Shown here: positions 46,096 to 56,856 of the stretch, in pieces
Layout: each line of letters starts with the position of its first letter
Position numbering within the stretch: the first letter of the stretch is position 1
Assembly (NCBI GenBank): GCA_003996215.1
Contig: QJPP01000680.1
Span: forward strand, 186,001 to 250,000
From: Jaltomata sinuosa
Taxonomy: Eukaryota > Streptophyta > Magnoliopsida > Solanales > Solanaceae
Length of the DNA stretch: 64,000 bases
Direction: 5' to 3'
Made by a program: the position numbers and the translations under genes
The notes under the pieces: generated by a model
Seen by the model: the letters and a program-made list of their open reading frames with translations, nothing else
Told to the model about the DNA's origin: nothing
Database searches by the model: none

Positions 46096-48114
46096 TGTCA
46101 TGCCCCGAGGCTATCCCCTAGACGTAACATGTGACCCGAGACCACAAGTGATCCCAAGTTAACCCTTGGTCTTAGAATGACTTAAATATAATAGATAATT
46201 CTAGCAGAAGAAATAAACTAAAGTGATAAGAAAACTAAATCATCATATAGATCAAGGTCTAGAAGTATCAAAATCTGACACCACAAATATGAATATCTAG
46301 GCAAGTCTGAAAGCCTCTAAACTGACATAATGAGTTATTGGGACAAGACCACAACTAACTCCAAGTACTGAAAGAAAAGACACTAAGATAACTAAGCTGA
46401 TACTAGTCCTCAAAGGATGAATACTTACCAATCTGGACTGAAAATCTGCTAGTCTCTAGCCATGAGTCTGAGATCGAGAGCCTGACTCTGCATCATAATA
46501 GGATGCAGCATGAGAAGTATGCGTTAGTACTATAGGATGTACTGAGTATGCGAGATATGCAGAATTTGAAGTGAACATGCTAAAAGTATACTTGAAACTG
46601 AAATCATATGATTATAGTAAAATATATAATGAAATGACTCAATGCAATATCATAAGCTGAAAACATACTTATAATCGTAAGTGGTAATAAAATTCTGAAA
46701 TCTGAAGGCAAGAGTCAAATACATTAAAAGCTTGAAAATATTTCTGTGGGAGATTCTCATAACCGATATAGACCATGTGAGCTACATGGAATTTGATGTA
46801 TACTCCCCATCGAGAGGGCCCAATATACCTTGCCAGGGCATACAGGCATTCCTGGCGTGATCACTAGTTTTGAATCCCAACTGAGGGGATAAATGAACCT
46901 ACGGGGGCACGTAATTTTGGGAATTAGGGTACTCTCAACCCATCCAACTTAGTGTTAAATACTACTCCTAAAATATACTTCAGCTCATATATATATATAT
47001 TAGGGCATATCTGATTCCAATTGATCATAATTCATGGATATATCTAATGTCAAAACCGTTTGAAGAGCATAAGGACATATCTGATGTCATGCTATTCTAA
47101 AATCATAAGTCTTAAAAGCTTAACATATCTATAGTTCAAAATAAACTCTTTTCTAAATACATAACTTGAAGAATTAGGCATGTAATTCATAAATACTTGA
47201 GGTCATGTTATCTAAACATGCCAATTTTATTTAAACACATGCAATTGGGTGAAGTCATGCTAGGAGTCATTTTTAATGCATGGGCTTTTGAAAACACTTG
47301 AGGAATCTCATGCAAATCATGGGTAGAGGGGTAGAAACTATTAATTGATGCTAATAAACTGAATTTAAAACAATTTCATAAATGGGGTAAGAACCCTTAT
47401 TACATAGATTCATAAATCCAAAGTGAAATCATGAGTTTTGGGCATAAGGGTGAAAGGAATCCATACTGAATACCCATATATCTGAATTGAAGCTTTCTTA
47501 ATTTAGGTCTTGAGGGATGGAGGCTTGAAGATGGAAATCCTTAGCTTAGAGCTTGGGAGAATAGGGTTCCTTTCTCTTTTAGAATTTGAATGAGAGTTTG
47601 GGAGAAGACTTAGGCTAAGCGAGGATAAAACCCCTTCTAGAATTGTCCAAAATAACCTCACTTAGGAGTTAAAAGGGTGGGAAATTACAAAAATACCCTT
47701 GGGTTAAAGCTGGAAAAAACTGGTTAAAACCTCGACTTTAGGTTCCACGAACCCTTTTCATGGACTGTAGATGAAACCACGGCTCGTGGATCGAGGTCGT
47801 AGTTCCTGATCTAAAATGCAAGTTGCAGGTCTGAGTTCCACAAGCAGGGTCTATGGCTTGTGGTTTGATCCACGGACCGTAGAAACCTCTCATGGTTTCT
47901 GGAGAAAAAAGGTTGCCCTCAGTTTAAGTTCCACGAGCTAGTTCCATGACTTGTAGAACCATCTATGACTCGTGAACTATTATCGTGGTCCTCATACTTA
48001 AGGATGGATCTGCAGAACAGTTTCCACGAGTCTATTCCATGGTTCATGGTTCAGTCCACAAAAATTTTCAGTGTTTCTAAGTTTAAAAGTTGGTTTGAAT
48101 TACGAGGTATTACA
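46096..48114 (-). repeat. 5' LTR of element H
   Basis: 2019 bp. On the reverse strand TGTAATACCTCG (48114) to GGGGCATGACA (46096). It is collinear with 30115-32148, with the same GACATATC sub-repeats near 47000-47090. Confidence 0.88.
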
Positions 48115-49008
48115 TAGAGTTTCTTACAACTTGCATAAACCATGTGAGCAACATGGAGTCCATCATACAACCCTAGTTGGGAGGAGGCCATGTACACGGC
48201 CAAAGGTATCGAACCTGTCTGATGTGAATTCACTAACTGAGCCCACTGGGCTAAAGGTGTCGATCTCAATTGGCAATGACCCTTTATAATATGGTGGTAA
48301 CATAGTTTTGGGACTTGGAATATCTAAAATTCGTGTCTGCTCGGTGCTAAATAGTCCTCTCAAAATATATCACTAGTTGCTTATATAATATAAACTGAAT
48401 CACATATTTGAGTTTGTACTCAATATGTTTGTAAACTGCACTACTGTGATTTGAGCTTAATGTGATGTCATGAATCATATACTAAAAATCTTGTATTTAG
48501 AATATGTCTTCTAAATCATGCTTGTAGTATAAATCATGTAAAACTTGCTTAAAACATGCATAGATTTATAGATTCTAAAAATAGAGTTTGTAATTCATAA
48601 AAAAAACCTTAAAGCATGAGTTTCAATGCATAATTAAGAGTTTAGTATATATATGAAAAGATCATAGAGAAATCCATTCATAGAAATCAAGTAAATCAAG
48701 TAAAACATGTAACAAAACCAACTTTAGTGATTTGGACATGAACCCTAGGTTTGACTCATAATTTTCATATATCTTGAAAGTATTTGGATGTGATGATGAA
48801 TGGAATCCATCATTGAAATCTTATGTACTTGAGAAGGAGAAGAGATCCGATGGAAGAATTTCGGGAAACCTTGCTTGAGTTCTATGCTATGTTACTTGAA
48901 GCCCTGGGTACTTTTCCTTAGAGTCTTGGGAGAGAGTTTTTTGAGAAAAATCGATGATAATGAGTGAAATAACCCCTTTTGGGTGCTTAAACAATGTGGG
49001 AGAGGCCT
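48115..49008 (-). repeat. 5' LTR of element C, fragment 3 of 5
   Basis: Resumes the C LTR at 'agtttcttacaac' and matches 23138-24002 of the 3' LTR, for example 'catacaaccctagttgggag' and 'gagtgaaataacccctttt'. It is broken at 49008 by solo LTR L. Confidence 0.82.
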
Positions 49009-51242
49009 TGTAACGACCTATTTTTTCCATATAGGTAAAGTATTCATGCGAAAAAATGGGTTGGAAAACTTTTGGGTTTGAAAGTTGGAAATTTTGGCCT
49101 AGGCTAGTCTCGTATAGCTTCTGAGCAAAGTATGGTCTAGGAAAATCCGGGAGAAGACTTGGTAAAATGTCTTAGGTTGAACTACTTTTTCTGTTAGCTA
49201 AGACGTTAAGGAGTTTGGGAGACTTTTTGGAAGTGAATTTGGGTGAATAGAACTCCCGATATCAAAGTTGACATGAAAGGGTTAGTTCGAAACGTCAAGA
49301 TTTGAAGTGTGTTGTAAAATGGGCAATTTTGGAGGATTTTCCGAGGTTCTGTTTCGTGTCAACCACTATAGAGATTGACACTGCACTACAACAATGACTG
49401 CTATAGTAGATAAATTCTCGCTATAGCAAAAGTCAAGGCGATCAGCACTTCCATAATGGGCGGGTTCTGCTACGGCGGTGCCACTATAGCAGAGGGGGGC
49501 CGCTATAGCGGAGTAAGTCACTGTAAATGCATAAACTTCCCCAAAAATGTTCTGAATTGTTCAAGAACATTTTGGGGAATGGCAGAGGCGATTTGGGCGA
49601 CTTCAACTTGTTTTTCCATCAAAATTCATTGTAAAGGTAAGGATTTTACTCCCCTACTTTAGTACTTTGACTCCCAAACCTTAGAATCGATAATTGTGAG
49701 CTTGGGGGAAGGTTTGGCTTGACCTAGGAAGCTAGAATCTTGTGTAATAGGGATTTTAGGGTGTAGGGATTCCTGAGTCTTGTTTATAATTTATCATTCA
49801 TGACTTATTCACCATAATTTGCTTAATGTATCTGTAAAAATGATAGTTTTAGGTGAATTAATGGTGGGAAAGCCCTGGATGGGTGGAATGATCATGGTAT
49901 AGCCTGGGGATTAGGATTTAGGTGTAATTTAGGGATTATTAGGTTGCATTGATTGATTTTAGTTATGTGTAATTGTTTTTAGACTAAGGACAAGCGAAAG
50001 CTTCAGGAAACGGGACGGCTCCGGTCCAGTGAGAGCTTTCAGGCTAATTTGAGATAGGTGATGGTTGTTGTTTCCCATTTGTGATATGTGTACATTGTAA
50101 CTGTTACTTAGTATTGTATGTTTATTTCATGGTTTAGGGAATGGAACTATGAATGTCTAAATATCTGGTTGTCAATCATGTGAAATGAACTTGCCTTTAT
50201 TACTTGTTGGTTTTCAAATGTGGTTGTGTTCATTATTGTTGATTGTTGGAATGTGTGTGACATTCGGTTGGCTCAGGTACCACACCTGGTATGATACATT
50301 GGTTGACTCGGGTACCACGCTTGGTATGTGATACATATATCAGTCTGTTTGGGTACCATGCCTGGTATATATTCTATAATGGTTGGCTCAGGTACCACGC
50401 CTGGTATGGGTTTGCTTATACTTGTTTAATTGTGTTCTGTTGATGGTTCCATGTATGGACCAGGTTGGTTCTTGAAATGTGATTGTTGCATATTGGCCCA
50501 TGACTGGCCAGATAGTTGTATTTAAATGCGGGATTGGTCCTTGTGTAGACCGGAACTGCATGTTGAACACGATAGTTGTTGTCCTAGGGATCCTTGGTTG
50601 GTCCGGGTTACTTGAAAGGGGTTGGTTTGCTTGTATTTGTTGTTGTTTGTGGAGGTGGTTGGACATGTTTCATCTAGTTGGTAAGTTAGGAGGAGGACTG
50701 AGAGTTTGGGTTATATTGCTGGCTTATTTATACATATTTGTCCTGCTTTACTCAGCTTTAGTTTAATGTTCATATGTTGTTTATTCGAGATGGCCGATGA
50801 TCCTACCAGGACACTGTAGTTTTGTGTACTGATATAGCACTTGCTTTTCTTTTGTGAGTACATGACGTATTTCGGCGACCGCTACTCGACCTCAGTTGTA
50901 GTCCCAATATTTCTAGAATCCAACGGTGAGCTGCTTCTTCTAGGCTACCATGGTTCCATCTAGTTTTCTTCTAGTCCATTGTTTAGGACTTAGACTTTTT
51001 TTTGTTTTTTGGGTTGCATCCCCGCACTCTAGACATTAGTAGATGTTTTGGTACATGACTTTCATATTCTACGGGTGTTTTTTGCAGGATCTTTATTATT
51101 AGTTATTTTAGTTGTGAATGGTAGTTTTATTTATTGCAACTGGTTTTGAGCTGCTAGTTTCACTAAATGTTGGCTGATCATTTGGTTCGCTCATCCGGGG
51201 GTTTTGGGATGGGTGCCACTCGCGGCGGTTTAGATCGTGACA
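49009..51242 (+). mobile_element. Solo LTR L
   Basis: TGTAACGACC to GATCGTGACA, 2234 bp, no interior. The flanks share GCCTTG (49005-49010 and 51244-51249), overlapping the terminus by up to 2 bp, so the exact 5-bp duplication is ambiguous. The 3' LTR of C has the unoccupied site near 24003. It includes a GGTACC-rich repeat (50266-50408) and a CTATAGCGG/CACTATAGCAG stretch (49370-49510) like LTR D. It belongs to the D type rather than the H/I/J type. Confidence 0.82.
50266..50408. repeat. Four 28-bp repeats in solo LTR L
   Basis: Units of GGTTGGCTCAGGTACCACGCCTGGTATG or variants start at 50266, 50301, 50343 (shortened) and 50381. Each contains GGTACCA....TGGTAT, partly self-complementary. 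The first and last units are almost identical. Confidence 0.75.
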
Positions 51243-51695
51243 TGCCTTGGGGTAAGGAAAGCACTAAAATTACCCCCACTTAACTTTCAAAAAGTGTAGA
51301 AAATATCCCCAGATGGTTCACCTCATGAGCCGTGGTCCAATTGTGGGGTTAGGAAAGATAAGATGGCTCACTGGGTAAATTTAATGAGTGGGGTTCACGA
51401 ATGGTGGTCCATCTCGCGGACCGTAACCCAAGTCATCGCTTTGAGATAGTTTAACAATGCTTCACTAAAATACCCATAACTTTTTATTTTGGACTTAGAT
51501 TAATGATCATTTGATGGCATTGGAAAGAAGACTCAAAAACCTTTAATTTGGTAGGTCATAAGCCATGTAACTCTTCATATTTTATGAGCAGTCATCATTT
51601 GAAGTTTACCCTAGTAGAATCTTATACGAGAACTTAATCGGTAGGAATGCTCTCAACATAACTTAGTGCTAGAAGTTTCTTATGACCATGATTTG
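51243..51695 (-). repeat. 5' LTR of element C, fragment 4 of 5
   Basis: Matches 24006-24437 of the 3' LTR ('ggggtaaggaaa', 'gaagactcaaaaacctttaatttgg', 'atgaccatgatttg'). It ends with ATTTG, the target duplication of element J. Confidence 0.82.
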
Positions 51696-54164
51696 TGTCA
51701 CGCCCCGAGGCTACCTCCTGGATGTAACACGGGATACGAGACTACAATTGTCCTAAGTTAACCCTTGGTCATAGCATAACGCAGGTATATCAAATAAGCA
51801 TAGCAGAAGCATAATAGGAAATAGATAACTCAATCCATAAGATAAAAATTAAGAGAAAGATGATTCGAAAAAGACCTGAATATTGTATATGTCTGAAAAG
51901 CCTCTACACATGACTGGCCCTCGAATAATGAGGACTCGCCAACACTGACTGGAAATGGCCTGTAGTCTCTAGCCACGAGCCTGAGGGAGGGAACCTGAAT
52001 CTGCATCATCAAGAGGATGAAGCGCAAAGTATGCGTCAGTACTATAGGATGTACCGAGTATGTGAGATATGCATGATCATGATAATAACATACTTAAAAC
52101 ATGCTTGAAATGAGTTCGTGTATGTAGAGAGATAGCATAATAAAATATCAATATATAAGGCATAAAACGTAAAATAAAGTCAGGATTCAAAGTAGAGTAT
52201 CATATAACTTATTAGCTAAAAAATAAAATAAACATGCGGGAGTTACTCTTAACCGACATTAAACCATGCTGAGCTACATGGAGTCCAGTGTTATGCACCC
52301 ACACTGAAAAAGGATGTCCAAATCGGTAAAATTTAGAACAATATCATACCAGGATCCTGTCATAAGCCATAGAGGGCACCTACGGTGGCACGTAGTTCTG
52401 GGACTAAGGGTACTCTCACCCAGTCCAACTCGGTGCATAATACTACTCCCAAAACATATATGTATATATATAACATAAGGCTCACATACATGTGACATAT
52501 ATAGATGTCGAAACTTGTTCATAACTTGTTCATAACTTTTTCATACCCCGGATCTTCATACTACTCACGAACCTTGGTTTTAGAAAACAGTTCATGAGCA
52601 TTGATGGTACATCAGGTGTCTTTTCTTGCATTATACTTCATAACTTGTGAAATTCGCGTACTTCATGACTTGTAAAACTTTGCATGGCTCTAGTTCAATT
52701 TCATAATACATACATCTTCATAGAACATAGGAACTAGGCATGCACTTGCTTGAAAAATTCAAGAGAATCCATGTTATCAATTTTCCAATTTTCTTAAATC
52801 AAACCATGCATGTAGGATTTACCATAATTAGCCTTCAATTCAAAATAGGAGTTCATATGTAAAAACCCATTCAAAATCATGTAATTTAGTAGTAATTTCA
52901 TAATAAAATCATGAGAAGGCAATTTATAGCAAAACCCATAAGAATTGGGTAAGAACCCTAATTTGAAAGTTCATGAAATTAAAGTAATGATTTAGGGTTT
53001 TCGGCACAAGGGTGAAAGGAACCCATTGTTGAATACCCACATACCTTGATTGAAGCTAACCCGCTTGAAATTAAAAAGAAGAGGAGGCTTGAACTTGGAG
53101 CTCAAAACCCTAACTTGAAGCTTGAGAAGATGGAACTCATTTTCTTCTTTTGGAAGTTGATTGAAAGAATGGGAGAGAACTTAGGCCAAGTATTAATAAA
53201 AACCCTCTTAAATAGGCTTAAAATGACTTAGTATAGGAGTTAAAAGAGTGAGAAATTACAAAAATACTCATGGACTTAAACTTGGAAAAAGTCGGCTTCA
53301 GAGACCCTGAGTCAGTCCACGGTCCCTCATCCTAAAGGACGAGCCGTCAACTGATCCGTGGTTTCAAATGTCACTTTTAGGGGTCTACTGGAACTCAACA
53401 CCACGAGTCACTCTATGGTCCGTGGTTCAGGACGACGGACTGTCCTATTGACTCGTGGTTCCAACTTTAGGATATGAGAATCCTCTAATCCTCAGGGATT
53501 ACGAGTGGAAGAATGGGTTGTGGAATGGGTTGACGAGTCGTCAACCTACTCATGAAATTTAGAGGACTTGGTACCTCTCTGAAGGTGATTCCACGATTAC
53601 AGGATGAACCATCGTTCAAAATGATGACCCGCCAAGTCATTCATTGAAACTGGGTAGAAAAGCTGAATTTTGACAAACCACGGGTCACTCTACTGACCGT
53701 GGTTTTGGTCTATGGGTCGTGAACCAACCAGTGGTTTTGAAGATAAAAATTTTAAGGTTCAGTTCAAAAATCACGAGTCACAGTACGGACCGTGGTTCAG
53801 AACCACAGTTCGTCATCCCTGTCCGTAGTCATTGACAGTGCTGCAGTAAATTATCTATAACTTTTTACTCCAAACTCGGATTAATGCGCGGTCAGTGGCA
53901 TTGGAAAGAAGACTAAAAAACCTTTAATTTGTTACGTACTAGGCTACCTAACTCTTTATATTTTAGGAATAATAGTCGATTGAAGTTGACCCTAGTTTAG
54001 TCTCACATGAAAACTTACTTGGGTGAGGTGCTTGCGACTTAACTTGATGATAGGAGTTTCTTATGAACATGTTTCGCATCCAAATAACTCATCACACTAG
54101 GAAAATGATTATTACACTCATGGAAAAGGTGCGGGTATTAGCTTAGGATTTTTAGAGTGTTACA
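51696..54164 (-). repeat. 3' LTR of element J
   Basis: 2469 bp, TGTAACACTC (54164) to GGGGCGTGACA (51696). Relative to the 5' LTR it lacks a stretch of about 80 bp after 'cacatgac' (51913); the partner has 'ataaagagttgctggg' there. A degenerate spaced palindrome sits at 53317-53348. Confidence 0.88.
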
Positions 54165-54180
54165 GTATCTCCCCATTTGG
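54165..54180 (-). other. Polypurine tract of element J
   Basis: The reverse strand reads CCAAATGGGGAGATAC before TGTAACAC, a slightly decayed version of the family tract. Confidence 0.65.
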
Positions 54181-56189
54181 ATCATTCGTCCTTGAATGAG
54201 GACTAAGCAAGGGAACTCTAGAGAGAAAACATCCCAACCAAAAACGAAACGTGAAAATTGAAGAATAAACATGAAACTGAACTTTTCAACTTAAAACATG
54301 ACTGAATCAACTTCAAAAACATGAATACATGCTAGGATCATGAGGAAAACTGATGGAATAGATTCAGAAGGACATACTAAGGATGGAACTACTACCTCAA
54401 GATAAAACTGGATCGGAAGGAGAAGGGTGAGGGTACTTGGCATTTATGGATGACCCTGCTTCCCAAGTAGCTCCTTAAACTGAGTTGTAAAAGCTGAAGT
54501 ACTATCGTGGTAACTGACTTCCGATTGAAATAAAAACTGAGTTGGTTTCAGGAGACACGTATACATGCTAAGAATGTAAGAACGACCAATAAGATAGGAA
54601 CTGGATATCCAACATGATAACTGGTCTGGGACGAGAGTCAGAACTCAGCAAAATTTCATAAAGAACAAACATACTCTAGAAATCGCAGTTAACCAAAAGG
54701 GACACCAAACTGAGAGAAGTAGTCATACGGGAAAACTATTCTCTTCTAAATACCACCCCTACCATTCGCAACTAACAACCTCAACAGTGCACATAAAGGT
54801 ACTAAGGTCTGAGTCTAACTACCCGATTTTTCATGTTCAAACCTCTCTCGACTAGGTCTCTTGCATCAAAAACGTCTTCTAAGGGATCCCAAACAAAAGG
54901 TCACTAGTTGCGCAAAACAAATATCCACCTGTATCCCATTGTCATATTCAAGCTTATAACTATGGTCACCTTATGGTTTCTTATCTTACCCTATTTAAGA
55001 CTTCTCTCCTCTTTCCTATCATAACTAGGAGCCGTAATTTCAAGAACTTCTACAGAGGGACATACTAAAATTCCTCATCTAACTATTTCGCACGAATAAT
55101 CCATACCTCACAATTCACCCACACCTAGAAGTCAAAGTGGAACAAGTACACTAACAAGGAAAATAAATTTGCTACCTCCCATCTAGCGTTACTCCAAGGC
55201 CTTCTCCCCTAACGCTTATAACAACATAACCCAGAATCATTGAAAGAAAAGAGCGGGAGCAGGAACGTCATGAATGGAGGATTTTTTATCGGTCTAGACT
55301 TACACTTAGCGTGATCTAGACACTCAAAGTGAGGCTTGGGAGACCGAGCGCAATAGGCATGAGTATTTCACATACTGGGCACGTAAGGCATGAATGGTGG
55401 GGATCACCACCCATCGTCTTCAAAGGCAAAGGTCAAGGGATTTAGAGCAAGAAAATCATAAGCGCAAACTATTTCAAGAATCAGGTCGGAGCATATGCAT
55501 ATAGTAACATGATTTGATTAGCCATAGAGGAATGTCTGAAGAATAAACTAAGCAAATAGGACCGAGCATACTGAGAGACATGAGTTTACATAGATAACAA
55601 ACCCCAGGGCATAAAGCTGGAATTTATAGAATCGCAGGATAAGAGTAGAATCATTATCTGAAGCAATCACTTGCCATTCTAGAATCTGAACATGAGCATG
55701 AATCTGAAATAGGACCATGGCGCTGACACACAAGGCAAGTAAAATGTATCATAATGGCAGAAGTACACTTAGGACGCTAGGATGGAAATAAGCTTCTGCC
55801 TCCCCTCTTGACTTTGTTCTAACACCCACAAGCATCGCTACCTGAGCCTCCAAAATTTGACCGATCCTACATTCCACCATCTCCGCCTTAAGTTCATGCT
55901 ACCCTCCTTAGTCTATGGACCTCCCACCAACCTCTCAAAGGAACTATGATCATTTTACCCTAACAGAGCATACACTACTCCAGAATCTAGCACGAATACC
56001 CATTTCCTTCTATAGTCTAAGGTTCTCCTTCGCCTAAAAGTCTAGGGCTCAACCCTTCTATCTCCACTTTCTTCTAGGTTAAGACAACTTACGACCAACA
56101 AGAATAGGGGTCCATGGACTATGGATGCATAAAGGAAGAAAATCTAGTGACGTACCTGATTCAACTTCTGGAGGAATACTCTGACCCGG
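54181..56189 (-). other. Non-coding interior of element J
   Basis: 2 kb without a supported gene on either strand. 55708-55960 corresponds to 25798-26050 of element C, and 54735-54840 corresponds more weakly to 25060-25160. The first ~300 bp (54181-54480) instead resemble the 3' end of the chromovirus interior ('gaggactaagcaaggga', 'catgctaggatcatga', as at 11340-11520 and 32165-32350). J thus looks like a chromovirus whose pol was replaced by foreign DNA. Confidence 0.6.
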
Positions 56190-56645
56190 CTAGCTAGGCA
56201 ATGAAATGAATTGGCTTTGTAGCTGAACACCACTATTGCTCCACTTAGCTGAAGATAAATCCTTGATCCTATGGCCTAACTTCCCGCACCTAAAACAACC
56301 CTCTTTGCCAGCAAGGCACTCACCTAGGTGAAACTTACCACAACTACTACAACGAGGGTACCTCAAGGTCTTCAGAGCCCTATGGTGAAAAGACTGAGAA
56401 TCAAGGGCAGGTGTGCTAGCTGAAGATGGGGTTAGTCCAGATGACCTCTGCTGAGAAGAGGATTGGTTCCATGTTCTGGTCTTTTTGTTCTTCCTCTTCC
56501 TCTTCTTTAGCTTCTCTTTCTTATTCAACTGTGCTGTCATGGCTTGAGCTAACATACAAATGGCTTCACGAAATTCTGCATTTGTAACCTCATGATCTGG
56601 AGTGGTTAGATTAGCATTCCTTGTGGGGTTCCTTCGCGGAGACAT
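56190..56645 (-). pseudogene. Shortened gag of element J (open, 151 codons)
   Basis: Reverse strand, ATG at 56645. The N-terminal ~45 residues match chromovirus gag (VTNAEFREAICMLAQAM). A Lys/Arg-rich tract then follows directly (KKEKLKKRKRKNKK), leading into the Ser/Gln-rich linker and the zinc-knuckle region (ECLAGKEGCFRCGKLGHRIKD). The capsid-like gag domain, about 200 residues in elements H and I, is deleted in frame. The knuckle's last Cys is Leu. The frame is free of stops, unlike gag in H and I. It may still encode a small basic RNA-binding-like protein (inference), but its pol-less context argues for a relic. Confidence 0.7.
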
Positions 56646-56840
56646 TATCTGAAATGCGTAAGGAACGGATTAGAAGGGTAAGTAGAGTCAAACTCTATCG
56701 CACGATAGTGAACCTGAAGAAGTGAAGTTTTTTCTAAAACACCTCGTAGCCTCTCTCTCATCAATGTGGCACGTTTCACACCCATGAAAGAGACTCTACT
56801 TGATGCAACTTTCAGACACCCTAGGACTCTTGAACCTAAG

Positions 56841-56853
56841 GCTCTGATACCAA
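56841..56853 (-). other. Primer-binding site of element J
   Basis: The reverse strand reads TTGGTATCAGAGC, 3 bp from the 5' LTR end, identical to element H. Confidence 0.82.
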
Positions 56854-56856
56854 GTT

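Larger units (their letters stand above)
30115..48114 (-). mobile_element. Element H, Tekay-like chromovirus, split by element I
   Basis: Reverse-strand Ty3/gypsy element with LTRs 30115-32148 (3') and 46096-48114 (5'), primer-binding site 46080-46092 and purine tract 32149-32164. The interior is in the order gag, protease, RT, RNase H, integrase, chromodomain. Without element I (33885-42887) it is about 9.0 kb, normal for the lineage. Flanking bases GGGAG and TAGAG are only partly matching, consistent with an aged target duplication at the C-LTR site AGGGAAGTTTC. Every gene is broken. Confidence 0.88.

Noticed and set aside
50388..50766. Overlapping 92- and 95-codon open frames on both strands
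   Set aside because: Located in solo LTR L and its GGTACC repeats; no recognisable domain.
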